DNA from: Bacillota bacterium | GTDB taxonomy: Bacteria; Bacillota; Clostridia; Peptostreptococcales; Anaerovoracaceae | Length of the DNA stretch: 5,436 bases | Direction of reading: 5' to 3' | Assembly (NCBI GenBank): GCA_016280485.1 | Contig: JAEEGU010000130.1 | Coordinates: 1-5,436 of the forward strand | Shown: one piece after another, positions 1-5,169 of the stretch | Layout of the letters: the number at the start of each line of letters is the position of its first letter | Position numbering within the stretch: position 1 is the first letter of the stretch | Made by a program: the position numbers and the translations under genes | Notes under the pieces: model-generated | The model's database searches: none | Seen by the model: the letters and a program-made list of their open reading frames with translations, nothing else | What the model was told of the DNA's origin: nothing

Positions 1-10
1 ATAACATCTT

Positions 11-40
11 ATTATAACATTGAAAGCCCTTGCTTTGCAA
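11..40 (-). promoter_or_regulatory. Putative sigma-A promoter for a gene off the left edge
   Basis: On the minus strand a perfect extended -10 (TGTTATAAT, 19 to 11) lies 18 bases downstream of a -35-like TTGCAA (40 to 35). The -35 sits in the loop and 3' arm of the hairpin that follows ung. The -10 is strong and the -35 matches 4 of 6 consensus bases. If real, it drives a leftward gene outside the window. This is inferred from consensus matching only, and AT-rich intergenic DNA can give such matches by chance. Confidence 0.4.
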
Positions 41-48
41 GGGCTTTC
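22..48 (-). terminator. Hairpin terminator downstream of ung
   Basis: A perfect 12-bp inverted repeat (GAAAGCCCTTGC / GCAAGGGCTTTC) with a 3-nt loop lies 33 bases after the ung stop codon. The stem is GC-rich at its core. On the minus strand the bases after it are AATGTTATAAT, so there is no clean U-tract, although the stem ends in a paired TTT. It probably ends the radical SAM-ung transcript and may work in both directions. Confidence 0.65.
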
Positions 49-65
49 GCTCAATCGTTTATAAG

Positions 66-82
66 TTTTTGGTGCACTTTTT
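66..82 (-). repeat. Copy 1 of an A-rich GTGCA motif at gene 3' ends
   Basis: On the minus strand this reads AAAAAGTGCACCAAAAA. Its first base is the last base of the ung stop codon. It differs from copy 3 at a single position. Confidence 0.45.
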
Positions 83-771
83 CAGTGTATCTGCCAGTCT
101 ATCGGGCTGATGCCGTTTGACTCAAGGAAGGCGTTTGCTTTCGAGAAATATCTGCCGCCGAAAAAGCCATTATGTGTCGAAAGCGGCGACGGGTGCGCGC
201 CCTCCAAAATCAAGTGGCGCCTGTTTGTGATCAGAGCCTTTTTGGCTCTGGCGTTCGCTCCCCAGAGGATGAAGACAAGCGGCGTTTCATGTTCGTTAAG
301 TAGCTCAACCACGCGGTCAGTGAAGTTTTCCCAGCCCTTTCCCTTGTGGGAGTTTGCCGCATGCGCTCTCACGGTAAGCACCGCATTCAGGAGCACCACG
401 CCCTGCTGTGCCCACTCGGTCAGACAGCCGTGATCCGGCACGGTAAACCTGCCGCCGCCCGGGATGCAGCCTTCGTCGTCTGTAAGCTCCTTGTAGATAT
501 TCCTAAGGCTCGGCGGTATTTTGATTCCCTTTTGCACGGAAAAGCAAAGTCCGTGCGCCTCGCCGGGCTCATGATAAGGATCCTGCCCCAGAATTACGAC
601 CTTTGCCTCGCTGTACGGCGCGGCCTTTAACGCATTAAAGATGTCGTACATGCCGGGGTAAATCGTTTTTGTTTTATATTCGCTGACCAAGAATTTTCTA
701 AGCTCCGTGTAATAGGGCTTGTCAAACTCGCCCGCAAGCTTTTCGTCCCAGTCGTTTCCGATATTGACCAT
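82..771 (-). CDS. ung: Uracil-DNA glycosylase, family 1
   Basis: This cytoplasmic base-excision repair enzyme removes uracil from DNA after cytosine deamination or dUMP incorporation. The 229-aa length is normal for bacterial family 1 UDG. All the family motifs are intact: the water-activating loop GQDPYH at residues 62-67 with catalytic Asp64, the uracil-stacking Phe77 in CFSV, the uracil-binding Asn129 in LLNA, and HPSPLS at 193-198 with His193 and the minor-groove intercalating Leu197. The start at 771 is supported by an AGGAGA ribosome binding site that overlaps the stop codon of the upstream radical SAM gene, with a gap of only 9 nt. Co-transcription and probably translational coupling are therefore likely. 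The residue assignments come from known UDG structures; nothing in the gene looks truncated or altered. Confidence 0.98.
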   Translation of the reverse strand: MVNIGNDWDEKLAGEFDKPYYTELRKFLVSEYKTKTIYPGMYDIFNALKAAPYSEAKVVILGQDPYHEPGEAHGLCFSVQKGIKIPPSLRNIYKELTDDEGCIPGGGRFTVPDHGCLTEWAQQGVVLLNAVLTVRAHAANSHKGKGWENFTDRVVELLNEHETPLVFILWGANARAKKALITNRRHLILEGAHPSPLSTHNGFFGGRYFSKANAFLESNGISPIDWQIH

Positions 772-776
772 TGCAT

Positions 777-782
777 TCTCCT
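777..782 (-). promoter_or_regulatory. Ribosome binding site of ung, overlapping upstream stop codon
   Basis: AGGAGA on the minus strand shares its first two bases with the TAG stop of the radical SAM gene and ends 5 bases before the ung ATG. A ribosome terminating on the upstream gene would sit directly on this site, which favours coupled translation. Confidence 0.75.
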
Positions 783-1821
783 ACTCTTTTACCTTTATCT
801 CACACACTATGTAGTTGTCCGCCGGGACACTGTCATCCATAACAAAGGTGAATTTCACGCCCGGAAACCTTCGCGTAAACCATTCGCGGTTGCTGCCGCG
901 ATAGCCGCTTAAGGCATCAAATGAAAGCGGCGAAGCGACAAGCTCGACCGCCTTTACACTATCCCCAAGCTCATTCATACCCTTTTCTATATCCTCGCGT
1001 GCGATCGCACTGTCCATCAGCTGCCTGAACGACGGATGATAATCCGCCAGAACCTGACTTTCCGGCCCGCCGTCGTTTATAAGATCGGTATTCTTTAAAC
1101 CGACACGTATCACCTGTACACCGGCGTCTGTCAGTATGCGGTACATGTCCTTTGCGATATCTACCGCTTCCCCGGTGGTGAGGGCTTTGTAGGTCCCCGC
1201 CCTGTACATGTCCGCAAGCTCGGTTTCGTTGATTACGACCGTCGGGTAAATCCTTGCTATCGCAGGCTTTAGCTCTACCGCACGCCTTGCCGATTCGAGA
1301 CACTTTTCCTTGCTGTCACAAGGCAGCCCTATCATAAGCTGTATGCCAAGTGTAAATCCGTACTCGTGGATGAGCTGTGCCGCCCTTTCCACATCCTCCG
1401 CACTGTGTCCACGCTTTGATGCGCGCAGCACCTCCGGATCGAAGGACTGTACCCCAAGCTCAATTACATCGGCATGATAGCGCTTTAAGTTTTCGAGTAT
1501 CTCCGTCGTGATATAGTCCGGCCTTGTGGACATGTGGATTTTGTCGATAAGGCCCGCCTGCTTGTATTCGTCCGCTACAGCGAGAAATGCCGACTGTTCC
1601 TCAATCGGAATGCCGGTGAAGCTACCCCCGAAAAAGGCAACCTCTATGCAGTCGAGACTCCGCCCGCGAAGGGTCACAAGGTAGTCCTCGATAATCCTCC
1701 TTGCATCATCGGGTGTCACATCCGCAGTCCTCGCCGTAATCTTTTTCTGATTACAGAAAACGCAATCGTTCGGGCACCCGCGGTGCGGTATAAAAATTGG
1801 AATAATGGCGTGCTTTTTCAT
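781..1821 (-). CDS. Elp3-like radical SAM protein lacking an acetyltransferase domain
   Basis: This is a 346-aa radical SAM enzyme. Cys16, Cys20 and Cys23 form the CxxxCxxC motif that binds the 4Fe-4S cluster activating S-adenosylmethionine. FFGGSFTG (63-70) is the GGE-like SAM-contacting motif, followed by STRPDYI (98-104), ELGVQSFD (121-128) and QLMIGLP (161-167). The stretch RIYPTVVINETELADMY (from residue 190) and YHPSFRQLM (261-269) resemble Elp3/COG1243 proteins. Elp3 itself is about 550 aa, with a C-terminal acetyl-CoA-dependent domain acting on tRNA wobble uridine. That domain is absent here; the last 75 residues form a short tail containing SGYRGSNREWF. Similar short bacterial forms are known but, to my knowledge, their substrate is not established. 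The ATG at 1821 is the only sensible start, because an in-frame TGA lies 12 nt upstream and the cluster motif begins at residue 16. It lacks a convincing ribosome binding site of its own and overlaps a leader ORF. Confidence 0.9.
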   Translation of the reverse strand: MKKHAIIPIFIPHRGCPNDCVFCNQKKITARTADVTPDDARRIIEDYLVTLRGRSLDCIEVAFFGGSFTGIPIEEQSAFLAVADEYKQAGLIDKIHMSTRPDYITTEILENLKRYHADVIELGVQSFDPEVLRASKRGHSAEDVERAAQLIHEYGFTLGIQLMIGLPCDSKEKCLESARRAVELKPAIARIYPTVVINETELADMYRAGTYKALTTGEAVDIAKDMYRILTDAGVQVIRVGLKNTDLINDGGPESQVLADYHPSFRQLMDSAIAREDIEKGMNELGDSVKAVELVASPLSFDALSGYRGSNREWFTRRFPGVKFTFVMDDSVPADNYIVCEIKVKE

Positions 1822-1859
1822 GTCTCTATTATCTCACATTTTGGAGCAAAATAAAACAT
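1818..1859 (-). CDS. Putative 13-codon leader ORF overlapping the radical SAM start
   Basis: The minus strand encodes MFYFAPKCEIIET followed by TGA. The ATG (1859-1857) is preceded by GGGAGGAG (1874-1867) with 7 nt between, a near-ideal Shine-Dalgarno. The stop codon (1820-1818) overlaps the radical SAM ATG (1821-1819) as ATGA, the usual geometry for translational coupling. This supplies the ribosome loading that the radical SAM gene otherwise lacks. The first codons are the U-rich tail of the adjacent hairpin, the start codon is in the hairpin's 3' arm, and the Shine-Dalgarno is in its loop. The peptide itself shows no run of a single amino acid typical of attenuator leaders. Its translation is inferred, not shown; the alternative is chance overlap with a terminator. 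Confidence 0.5.
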   Translation of the reverse strand: MFYFAPKCEIIET

Positions 1860-1889
1860 GCGATTTCTCCTCCCATTGAAATCGCATGT
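1856..1889 (-). terminator. Intrinsic terminator or regulatory hairpin between pseudo-receiver and radical SAM genes
   Basis: A perfect 12-bp inverted repeat (ACATGCGATTTC / GAAATCGCATGT) encloses a 10-nt loop. Read on the minus strand, the stem is followed by TTTTATTTTG, a good U-tract, 28 nt after the pseudo-receiver stop codon. This fits an intrinsic terminator. The loop and the adjoining stem base carry GGGAGGAG and the 3' arm carries the ATG of a leader ORF, so the hairpin could also gate translation of the radical SAM unit. Confidence 0.75.
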
Positions 1890-1917
1890 CTATATCATTT
1901 TCACTTATTTGCTTTAA
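1889..1917 (-). promoter_or_regulatory. Weak candidate promoter for the leader ORF-radical SAM-ung unit
   Basis: TTAAAG (1917-1912), a 17-base spacer and TGATATAGA (1897-1889, extended -10 with core TATAGA) precede the hairpin. The predicted start, near 1882, would fall inside the 5' arm, so transcripts from it would carry only part of the stem and should escape termination. The -35 matches 3 of 6 bases and the -10 core 4 of 6, so this is tentative. Confidence 0.3.
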
Positions 1918-2289
1918 TCATACATCCAAAGGTCTGTAGCCCTGGATTTTTTCGAGAAGCTCGGAAAGTGCCGCCGCCTGCACAGGCTGTGGCAGGAATC
2001 CGTCCGCGCCGTATTCCATCGCCTTGTTTTCGTGGCTCGGCTCGTCGGAAAGAAGCACCACCAGCATCTCCGGACGTATTTTGTGAAGGTTTCTAAGCAC
2101 GTCAAAACCGCTCACCGGACGTGTCTTCACCTCGGAAATTACGATATCCGTAGGATTGTTGTACACGTGCTTTACGGCCAGCATAGGGTCTTTGAAGGAA
2201 CTTATTGTGCTGCTGGGAAATATTCCGCGTACAACACCTACAAGCTCCTCCAAAAGGCTTATGTTGTTGTCTATCACGACTACGTTCAA
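1918..2289 (-). CDS. Stand-alone degenerate response-regulator receiver domain
   Basis: This 123-aa protein is a single receiver (REC) domain with no output domain. The beta-1 acidic pair is Asp7-Asn8 (normally Asp-Asp). The phospho-acceptor position in DIVISEVK is Glu53 instead of Asp. The switch residue Ser81 is present, but the conserved lysine is Gln101 in FLPQPV. In the neighbouring full-length regulator the same positions are Asp53, Thr81 and Lys101, so the alignment is unambiguous. Loss of Asp53 and Lys101 argues against aspartyl phosphorylation; Glu can mimic the phosphorylated state. The TTG at 2289 is chosen as the start because AGAGGA lies 6 nt upstream and VVVIDNN follows at once, as in normal receivers. 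It sits just downstream of the kinase/regulator operon but is separated from it by a hairpin. A role as partner, decoy or phosphorylation-independent switch is inference. Confidence 0.85.
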   Translation of the reverse strand: MNVVVIDNNISLLEELVGVVRGIFPSSTISSFKDPMLAVKHVYNNPTDIVISEVKTRPVSGFDVLRNLHKIRPEMLVVLLSDEPSHENKAMEYGADGFLPQPVQAAALSELLEKIQGYRPLDV

Positions 2290-2293
2290 TTCG

Positions 2294-2299
2294 GGTCCT
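2294..2299 (-). promoter_or_regulatory. Ribosome binding site deciding a TTG start
   Basis: GAGGAC on the minus strand, within AAAGAGGACCCGAA, ends a few bases before the TTG at 2289-2287. No comparable site precedes the other in-frame TTG at 2328, which would add 13 residues unlike any receiver domain. There is no ATG in this part of the frame. Confidence 0.6.
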
Positions 2300-2350
2300 C
2301 TTTCTCTTCTAAATAGACAAATTCGCAAAAATCACTTTCAACAATAACAT

Positions 2351-2380
2351 ATTATATTGACCACCGCAATAAAAGTGCAA
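2351..2380 (-). promoter_or_regulatory. Candidate promoter of the pseudo-receiver gene
   Basis: A perfect TATAAT (2356-2351) lies 18 bases downstream of TTGCAC (2380-2375) on the minus strand. The -35-like element lies within the 3' arm of the hairpin that follows the SAPR regulator. The predicted start near 2344 gives a leader of about 55 nt before the TTG start codon. The -10 is excellent and the -35 is poor (3 of 6). A second possibility, TTGAAA at 2341-2336, has no good -10 at normal spacing. Confidence 0.45.
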
Positions 2381-2400
2381 TACGTTTTTATTGCACTTTT
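2371..2400 (-). terminator. Terminator-like inverted repeat after the SAPR regulator gene
   Basis: A perfect 12-bp inverted repeat (AAAAGTGCAATA / TATTGCACTTTT, 6-nt loop) begins 13 nt after the regulator stop codon. Both strands have A-tracts before and T-tracts after the GTGCAAT core, so it could terminate in either direction, although the stem is low in GC. Its symmetry would also suit a DNA operator for a dimeric regulator. One arm matches a sequence repeated after two other stop codons in this window. Confidence 0.6.
2385..2400 (-). repeat. Copy 2 of an A-rich GTGCA motif at gene 3' ends
   Basis: On the minus strand this reads AAAAGTGCAATAAAAA, 13 nt after the stop codon of the SAPR regulator. 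Here the motif also forms the 5' arm and loop of a hairpin, because an inverted partner follows. Confidence 0.45.
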
Positions 2401-2413
2401 AAATTTCTTAATT

Positions 2414-3205
2414 TTAGAACTCGCCAAGCGAGAATTCGGACCAGCTGTACTGGACCATAAACTCGCCTCTGTACGCGTTAATTGCAATAGGATCGCCCTG
2501 CAGCCACGAGAAATAGTCGCATTCGAGTTTGTCCGTCACAATCGAAAGTGCGGAGCGCTGCTTGATGAGCACATCCGCTGCACCTGCGTCCTTTAACATC
2601 GTCTGCAGATCCGAAATCATATTGCGGAAATAGCTCTTCTTTGAAAGGTTGATTTCCTCGCCCTCCCAGAGCACGCTGCAAAGCTCGTCGTTGCTGATGG
2701 TTTTGCCCTTTGCACAAACAAGGTAAGCGAAAAGTTCCTTTGTCTTTGTGTATTTGAATTTGGCAGGAACGCCCTCAACAAATACCTCGAAATTGCCGAA
2801 GCACTGAACACGGATTCCCGTATCGTTTGTCGGTGCCACAGGTCCTTTTTTACGCGAGATTGCAAAATCGATTTCGTTCTTTATATCCTCTACCGATGCA
2901 GGCTTCATCAGGTACCCCGAAACGTGGAGTCTGTACGCCTCTACCGAGTACTCGGAATATCCCGTTACGAAAACTATCGAGCAGTCCGGGCGAATTTCCT
3001 TCATTGCCTTTGCCATTGCCAGGCCGTCCATTACCGGCATATTGATATCTAAGAATGCGATATCTGCCTCGTTTTCACGCAGGTAATCGAGTGCCTTTAC
3101 AGGTGATCTGAAAGTCTCAATGTTCGTAATTCGGTCATCACCCGAAAGCTTCATCCTGAGATTTTCGATAGCCATTTGTTCATCGTCAACTATGATTGCT
3201 CTCAT
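2414..3205 (-). CDS. SAPR-family two-component response regulator (REC + winged helix + short BTAD-like tail)
   Basis: This is a 263-aa cytoplasmic DNA-binding regulator, the evident partner of the kinase upstream. The receiver (about 1-115) is complete, with Asp7-Asp8, phospho-acceptor Asp53 in FLDINMPVMDG, Thr81 and Lys101 in the LMKP motif. After a linker around 118-130, residues 131-225 form an OmpR/SARP-like winged helix (IRVQCFGNFEVFVEG, then KTKELFAYLV and ELCSVLW). The tail from 226 (CDYFSWLQGD, then YRGEFMVQYSWSEF) resembles the start of the bacterial transcriptional activator domain but stops after about 38 residues, which matches the short SAPR-type regulators of COG3947. The ATG (3205) overlaps the kinase TGA as ATGA, and GGGAGG 9-10 nt upstream is a strong ribosome binding site, so the two proteins are probably made in a coupled way. 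Its target genes cannot be told from the sequence; autoregulation is possible. Confidence 0.93.
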   Translation of the reverse strand: MRAIIVDDEQMAIENLRMKLSGDDRITNIETFRSPVKALDYLRENEADIAFLDINMPVMDGLAMAKAMKEIRPDCSIVFVTGYSEYSVEAYRLHVSGYLMKPASVEDIKNEIDFAISRKKGPVAPTNDTGIRVQCFGNFEVFVEGVPAKFKYTKTKELFAYLVCAKGKTISNDELCSVLWEGEEINLSKKSYFRNMISDLQTMLKDAGAADVLIKQRSALSIVTDKLECDYFSWLQGDPIAINAYRGEFMVQYSWSEFSLGEF

Positions 3206-5055
3206 CTTTTCTTTCCTCCCTTTGGAATCACAATTGTGGAACGGGTACCCGCTCCGATCTTACTTTCAATTTCAACGTGTCCGCCGCACATGGACTGAAC
3301 ACGGGATTTTATATTCTGCATGCCTACATGGCTGCGGCCGTCATTCTTTTTCTGGTTTACATCAAAGCCTGCGCCGTTGTCGGAAACTCTGGCGTAATAG
3401 TTGTGTTCGTCTTCCCATGACTCTATGGTAATCGTGCCGCCTTCCTCCATGCCCCTTACGCCGTAGCGTATGGAGTTCTCAACCAGCGGCTGAATGGTAA
3501 GCGGCGGGAGTGCGAAGTCGCTCGCCTTAAGCTTGTACACATACTGTATGTCCGGGAAGCGCAGCCTTTCGATAGCCAGATAGTTTTCCAGATGCTTCAG
3601 CTCCTGGCTGAGCGGAATCGGCTCCGTCTGAGAAAGCGAATCCATGTTTCCGCGCAGGTACTTCGAAAAGCTCTCGACCGTTTTTGCCGCCTGCTCGCCG
3701 TCTACCTGGCACTGGTACTGGATGGTATTCAGTGCATTGTAGAGGAAGTGAGGCTGAATCTGGCTCATCATCATGGAGATTCGCGTATCCCTCAGCTCTT
3801 CCTGAGAGAGAACGTACTCTGCCGTCTGGTGCGCCTGATATTTTGACAGCTCCGCGAGCCTGATAAACTGTGCCCACGATGTAATGATAATAAGCGTTGT
3901 AAAGATTGCACGATTCTCGAACGGTCCTATGCCCGTGCTGCCGGTAAATATGGCAACTATTCCTATGAGCTGACCGATCAGAATCGGTATAAAGGATATA
4001 ACGACAAACCTTGCCGCCCTGTTTTTGTATTTTCTAACCTCGTAGATGAGCATCGGCGTTGCAACCGCGCACGCCACAAAGCCCAGCAGAATAGGAACCA
4101 TCTGGAGCACGTAAAGGTCGCATATTCCGAGAAGCTGCAAAATGAAGCAGACCGCAGAACCCGCATAAATGATTATGCACACAAGCCACATTGTATCGCG
4201 GAGTCTCCTCTGCTCCATGCTCGAGCAGAAATAGGTTGCCGACGCAGCGACTACAAAGAACGGCGGTGTGTTTTCCATGATGTTGCAGAGCACCGGTGCC
4301 TGCACTACGAAAGGCATTACCGTATGTATGCCCGCAATCATTACATAGAATCCGCAAACCCAGGAATAGAACGAAAAGGCCGCGAGCGTTTTAATCTCCT
4401 GATACTGGCCCACATAGCCGTTTCGGATGTAAATTATCATCGTTCCGAAGGTGTAAAGACCCACAACCACAATGACAAAGCCCAGCAAAAATGCCGCCCA
4501 GTTCGTGTTCTTTGCAAGGTAGAGGAACATATTGTCCGAACCCGAGAAAAACAGTGTATCGAGCTGGTCCTCAATCGCAGTAGGATTGAATTTCGGATAC
4601 GGATTTTCGATCACCATATCGAGCTCGTAAACCGATGTGGCGCGCACGCCCTCAAGCGTCAGCACAGCTCTGCCCGTGCCCTTCGAGAAGCTCGGATAAG
4701 TACCAACCTGTCCGAAGGAGGCCACCTTTTTGCCGTTTATCGAAACATCCAGCCTCAGGTTATCAACAATGATATGCAGATTAGTGGCACTCTTTTCAGT
4801 CAGGCCGAAGGTGCCCTTTATTTCAACGCGCTCTGTGCCCGCAGGGATTCCGTCTCGCAGGTTGACCCAGGTCTGCCCGTCAATCGAATACTGGCCCTCA
4901 ATCGGATGCTGAATGATATGCGGCGATTCGCCCAGACCCTTAAATGGGTTACCGGACATAAAATTCAGCGCAATCATCAGTATGATAATCAAACCGACCA
5001 GCAGATACCCTACCAGGGTGCTTTTTCGTGCTTTAGTCTTTGTCTTATTCCTCAT
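3202..5055 (-). CDS. Membrane sensor histidine kinase, LytS/YesM-type catalytic core with 7TM-like sensor
   Basis: This is a 617-aa sensor kinase. One membrane helix (about 14-34) is followed by an external domain of roughly 150 residues, rich in predicted beta strands (the VSINGKKVASFG region is typical of the beta-sandwich sensors of 7TMR-DISM proteins). About seven more helices lie between 185 and 400. The cytoplasmic part has the His_kinase (PF06580) box QIQPHFLYNALNTI with phospho-accepting His436, then an ATPase domain with N-box LVENSIRYGV (Asn527), SDNGAGFD (Asp559) and HVGMQNIKSRV. All catalytic residues appear intact. I chose the ATG at 5055 because GAGGTG lies 3 nt upstream (GAGG core 5 nt upstream). 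An in-frame TTG at 5076 would add seven residues but lies inside a hairpin with no ribosome binding site. The stop overlaps the response regulator start. The ligand is unknown; the external fold suggests a small molecule or sugar, but that is inference. Confidence 0.94.
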   Translation of the reverse strand: MRNKTKTKARKSTLVGYLLVGLIIILMIALNFMSGNPFKGLGESPHIIQHPIEGQYSIDGQTWVNLRDGIPAGTERVEIKGTFGLTEKSATNLHIIVDNLRLDVSINGKKVASFGQVGTYPSFSKGTGRAVLTLEGVRATSVYELDMVIENPYPKFNPTAIEDQLDTLFFSGSDNMFLYLAKNTNWAAFLLGFVIVVVGLYTFGTMIIYIRNGYVGQYQEIKTLAAFSFYSWVCGFYVMIAGIHTVMPFVVQAPVLCNIMENTPPFFVVAASATYFCSSMEQRRLRDTMWLVCIIIYAGSAVCFILQLLGICDLYVLQMVPILLGFVACAVATPMLIYEVRKYKNRAARFVVISFIPILIGQLIGIVAIFTGSTGIGPFENRAIFTTLIIITSWAQFIRLAELSKYQAHQTAEYVLSQEELRDTRISMMMSQIQPHFLYNALNTIQYQCQVDGEQAAKTVESFSKYLRGNMDSLSQTEPIPLSQELKHLENYLAIERLRFPDIQYVYKLKASDFALPPLTIQPLVENSIRYGVRGMEEGGTITIESWEDEHNYYARVSDNGAGFDVNQKKNDGRSHVGMQNIKSRVQSMCGGHVEIESKIGAGTRSTIVIPKGGKKR

Positions 5056-5072
5056 ACACACCTCATAAGAAA

Positions 5073-5100
5073 ACAACCAAGTGCTCTCACACTTGGTTGT
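5073..5100 (-). terminator. Terminator-like hairpin in front of the kinase operon
   Basis: A perfect 11-bp inverted repeat (ACAACCAAGTG / CACTTGGTTGT, 6-nt loop) is followed on the minus strand by TTTTCTT, a good U-tract. It lies about 70 nt after the stop codon of the upstream gene and ends only 17 nt before the kinase ATG. No promoter fits between hairpin and start codon, so kinase transcripts must begin within or upstream of it. It may be the upstream gene's terminator, a leader attenuator, or a DNA operator. Confidence 0.7.
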
Positions 5101-5129
5101 ATTTTAGCATTTTTATGCAATTTTCGCAA
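5101..5129 (-). promoter_or_regulatory. Predicted sigma-A promoter of the kinase-regulator operon
   Basis: TTGCGA (5129-5124), a spacer of exactly 17 bases, and an extended -10 TGCTAAAAT (5109-5101) are well placed on the minus strand. The -10 core matches 5 of 6 consensus bases and the -35 4 of 6. Transcription would start near 5094, inside the 5' arm of the adjacent hairpin, so only about 5 bp of the stem could form in these transcripts. That would spare them from the terminator while still stopping read-through from upstream. Confidence 0.55.
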
Positions 5130-5141
5130 GATTTCTACAGA

Positions 5142-5158
5142 TTTTTGTTGCACTTTTT
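5142..5158 (-). repeat. Copy 3 of an A-rich GTGCA motif at gene 3' ends
   Basis: On the minus strand this reads AAAAAGTGCAACAAAAA, 11 nt after the stop codon of the unrecognised right-edge gene. It precedes the kinase promoter and has no nearby inverted partner. Confidence 0.45.
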
Positions 5159-5169
5159 AAAGCCTTCCC

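Noticed and set aside
971..1303. Minus-strand 110-codon frame inside the radical SAM gene
   Set aside because: It is an alternate frame of a well-supported gene, with no motif and an Arg/Gly/Ser-rich composition typical of out-of-frame translation.
1828..1833. GATAAT six bases before the radical SAM ATG as a promoter for a leaderless mRNA
   Set aside because: It resembles an extended -10 (TGAGATAAT), but there is no reasonable -35 and the start would fall on the ATG itself. The leader ORF explains the missing ribosome binding site better.
2290..2328. TTG at 2328 as start of the pseudo-receiver (136 aa)
   Set aside because: The extra 13 residues are basic and unlike a receiver N-terminus, and there is no ribosome binding site, whereas the TTG at 2289 has AGAGGA six bases upstream.
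5052..5066. Four-codon ORF (ATG at 5066) whose TGA overlaps the kinase ATG
   Set aside because: It has the same ATGA geometry as the leader ORF before the radical SAM gene but no ribosome binding site; only U-tract sequence precedes it. Most likely chance.
5056..5076. In-frame TTG at 5076 as kinase start (624 aa)
   Set aside because: The codon is inside the hairpin 3' arm with no ribosome binding site, while the ATG at 5055 has GAGGTG at good spacing.
4324..5160. Plus-strand open frame of 278 codons
   Set aside because: It lies almost entirely antisense to the sensor domain of the kinase, has no ribosome binding site, runs through the kinase promoter and hairpin, and its predicted protein is rich in Arg/His/Cys with no recognisable motif. 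It is a shadow of the kinase gene.
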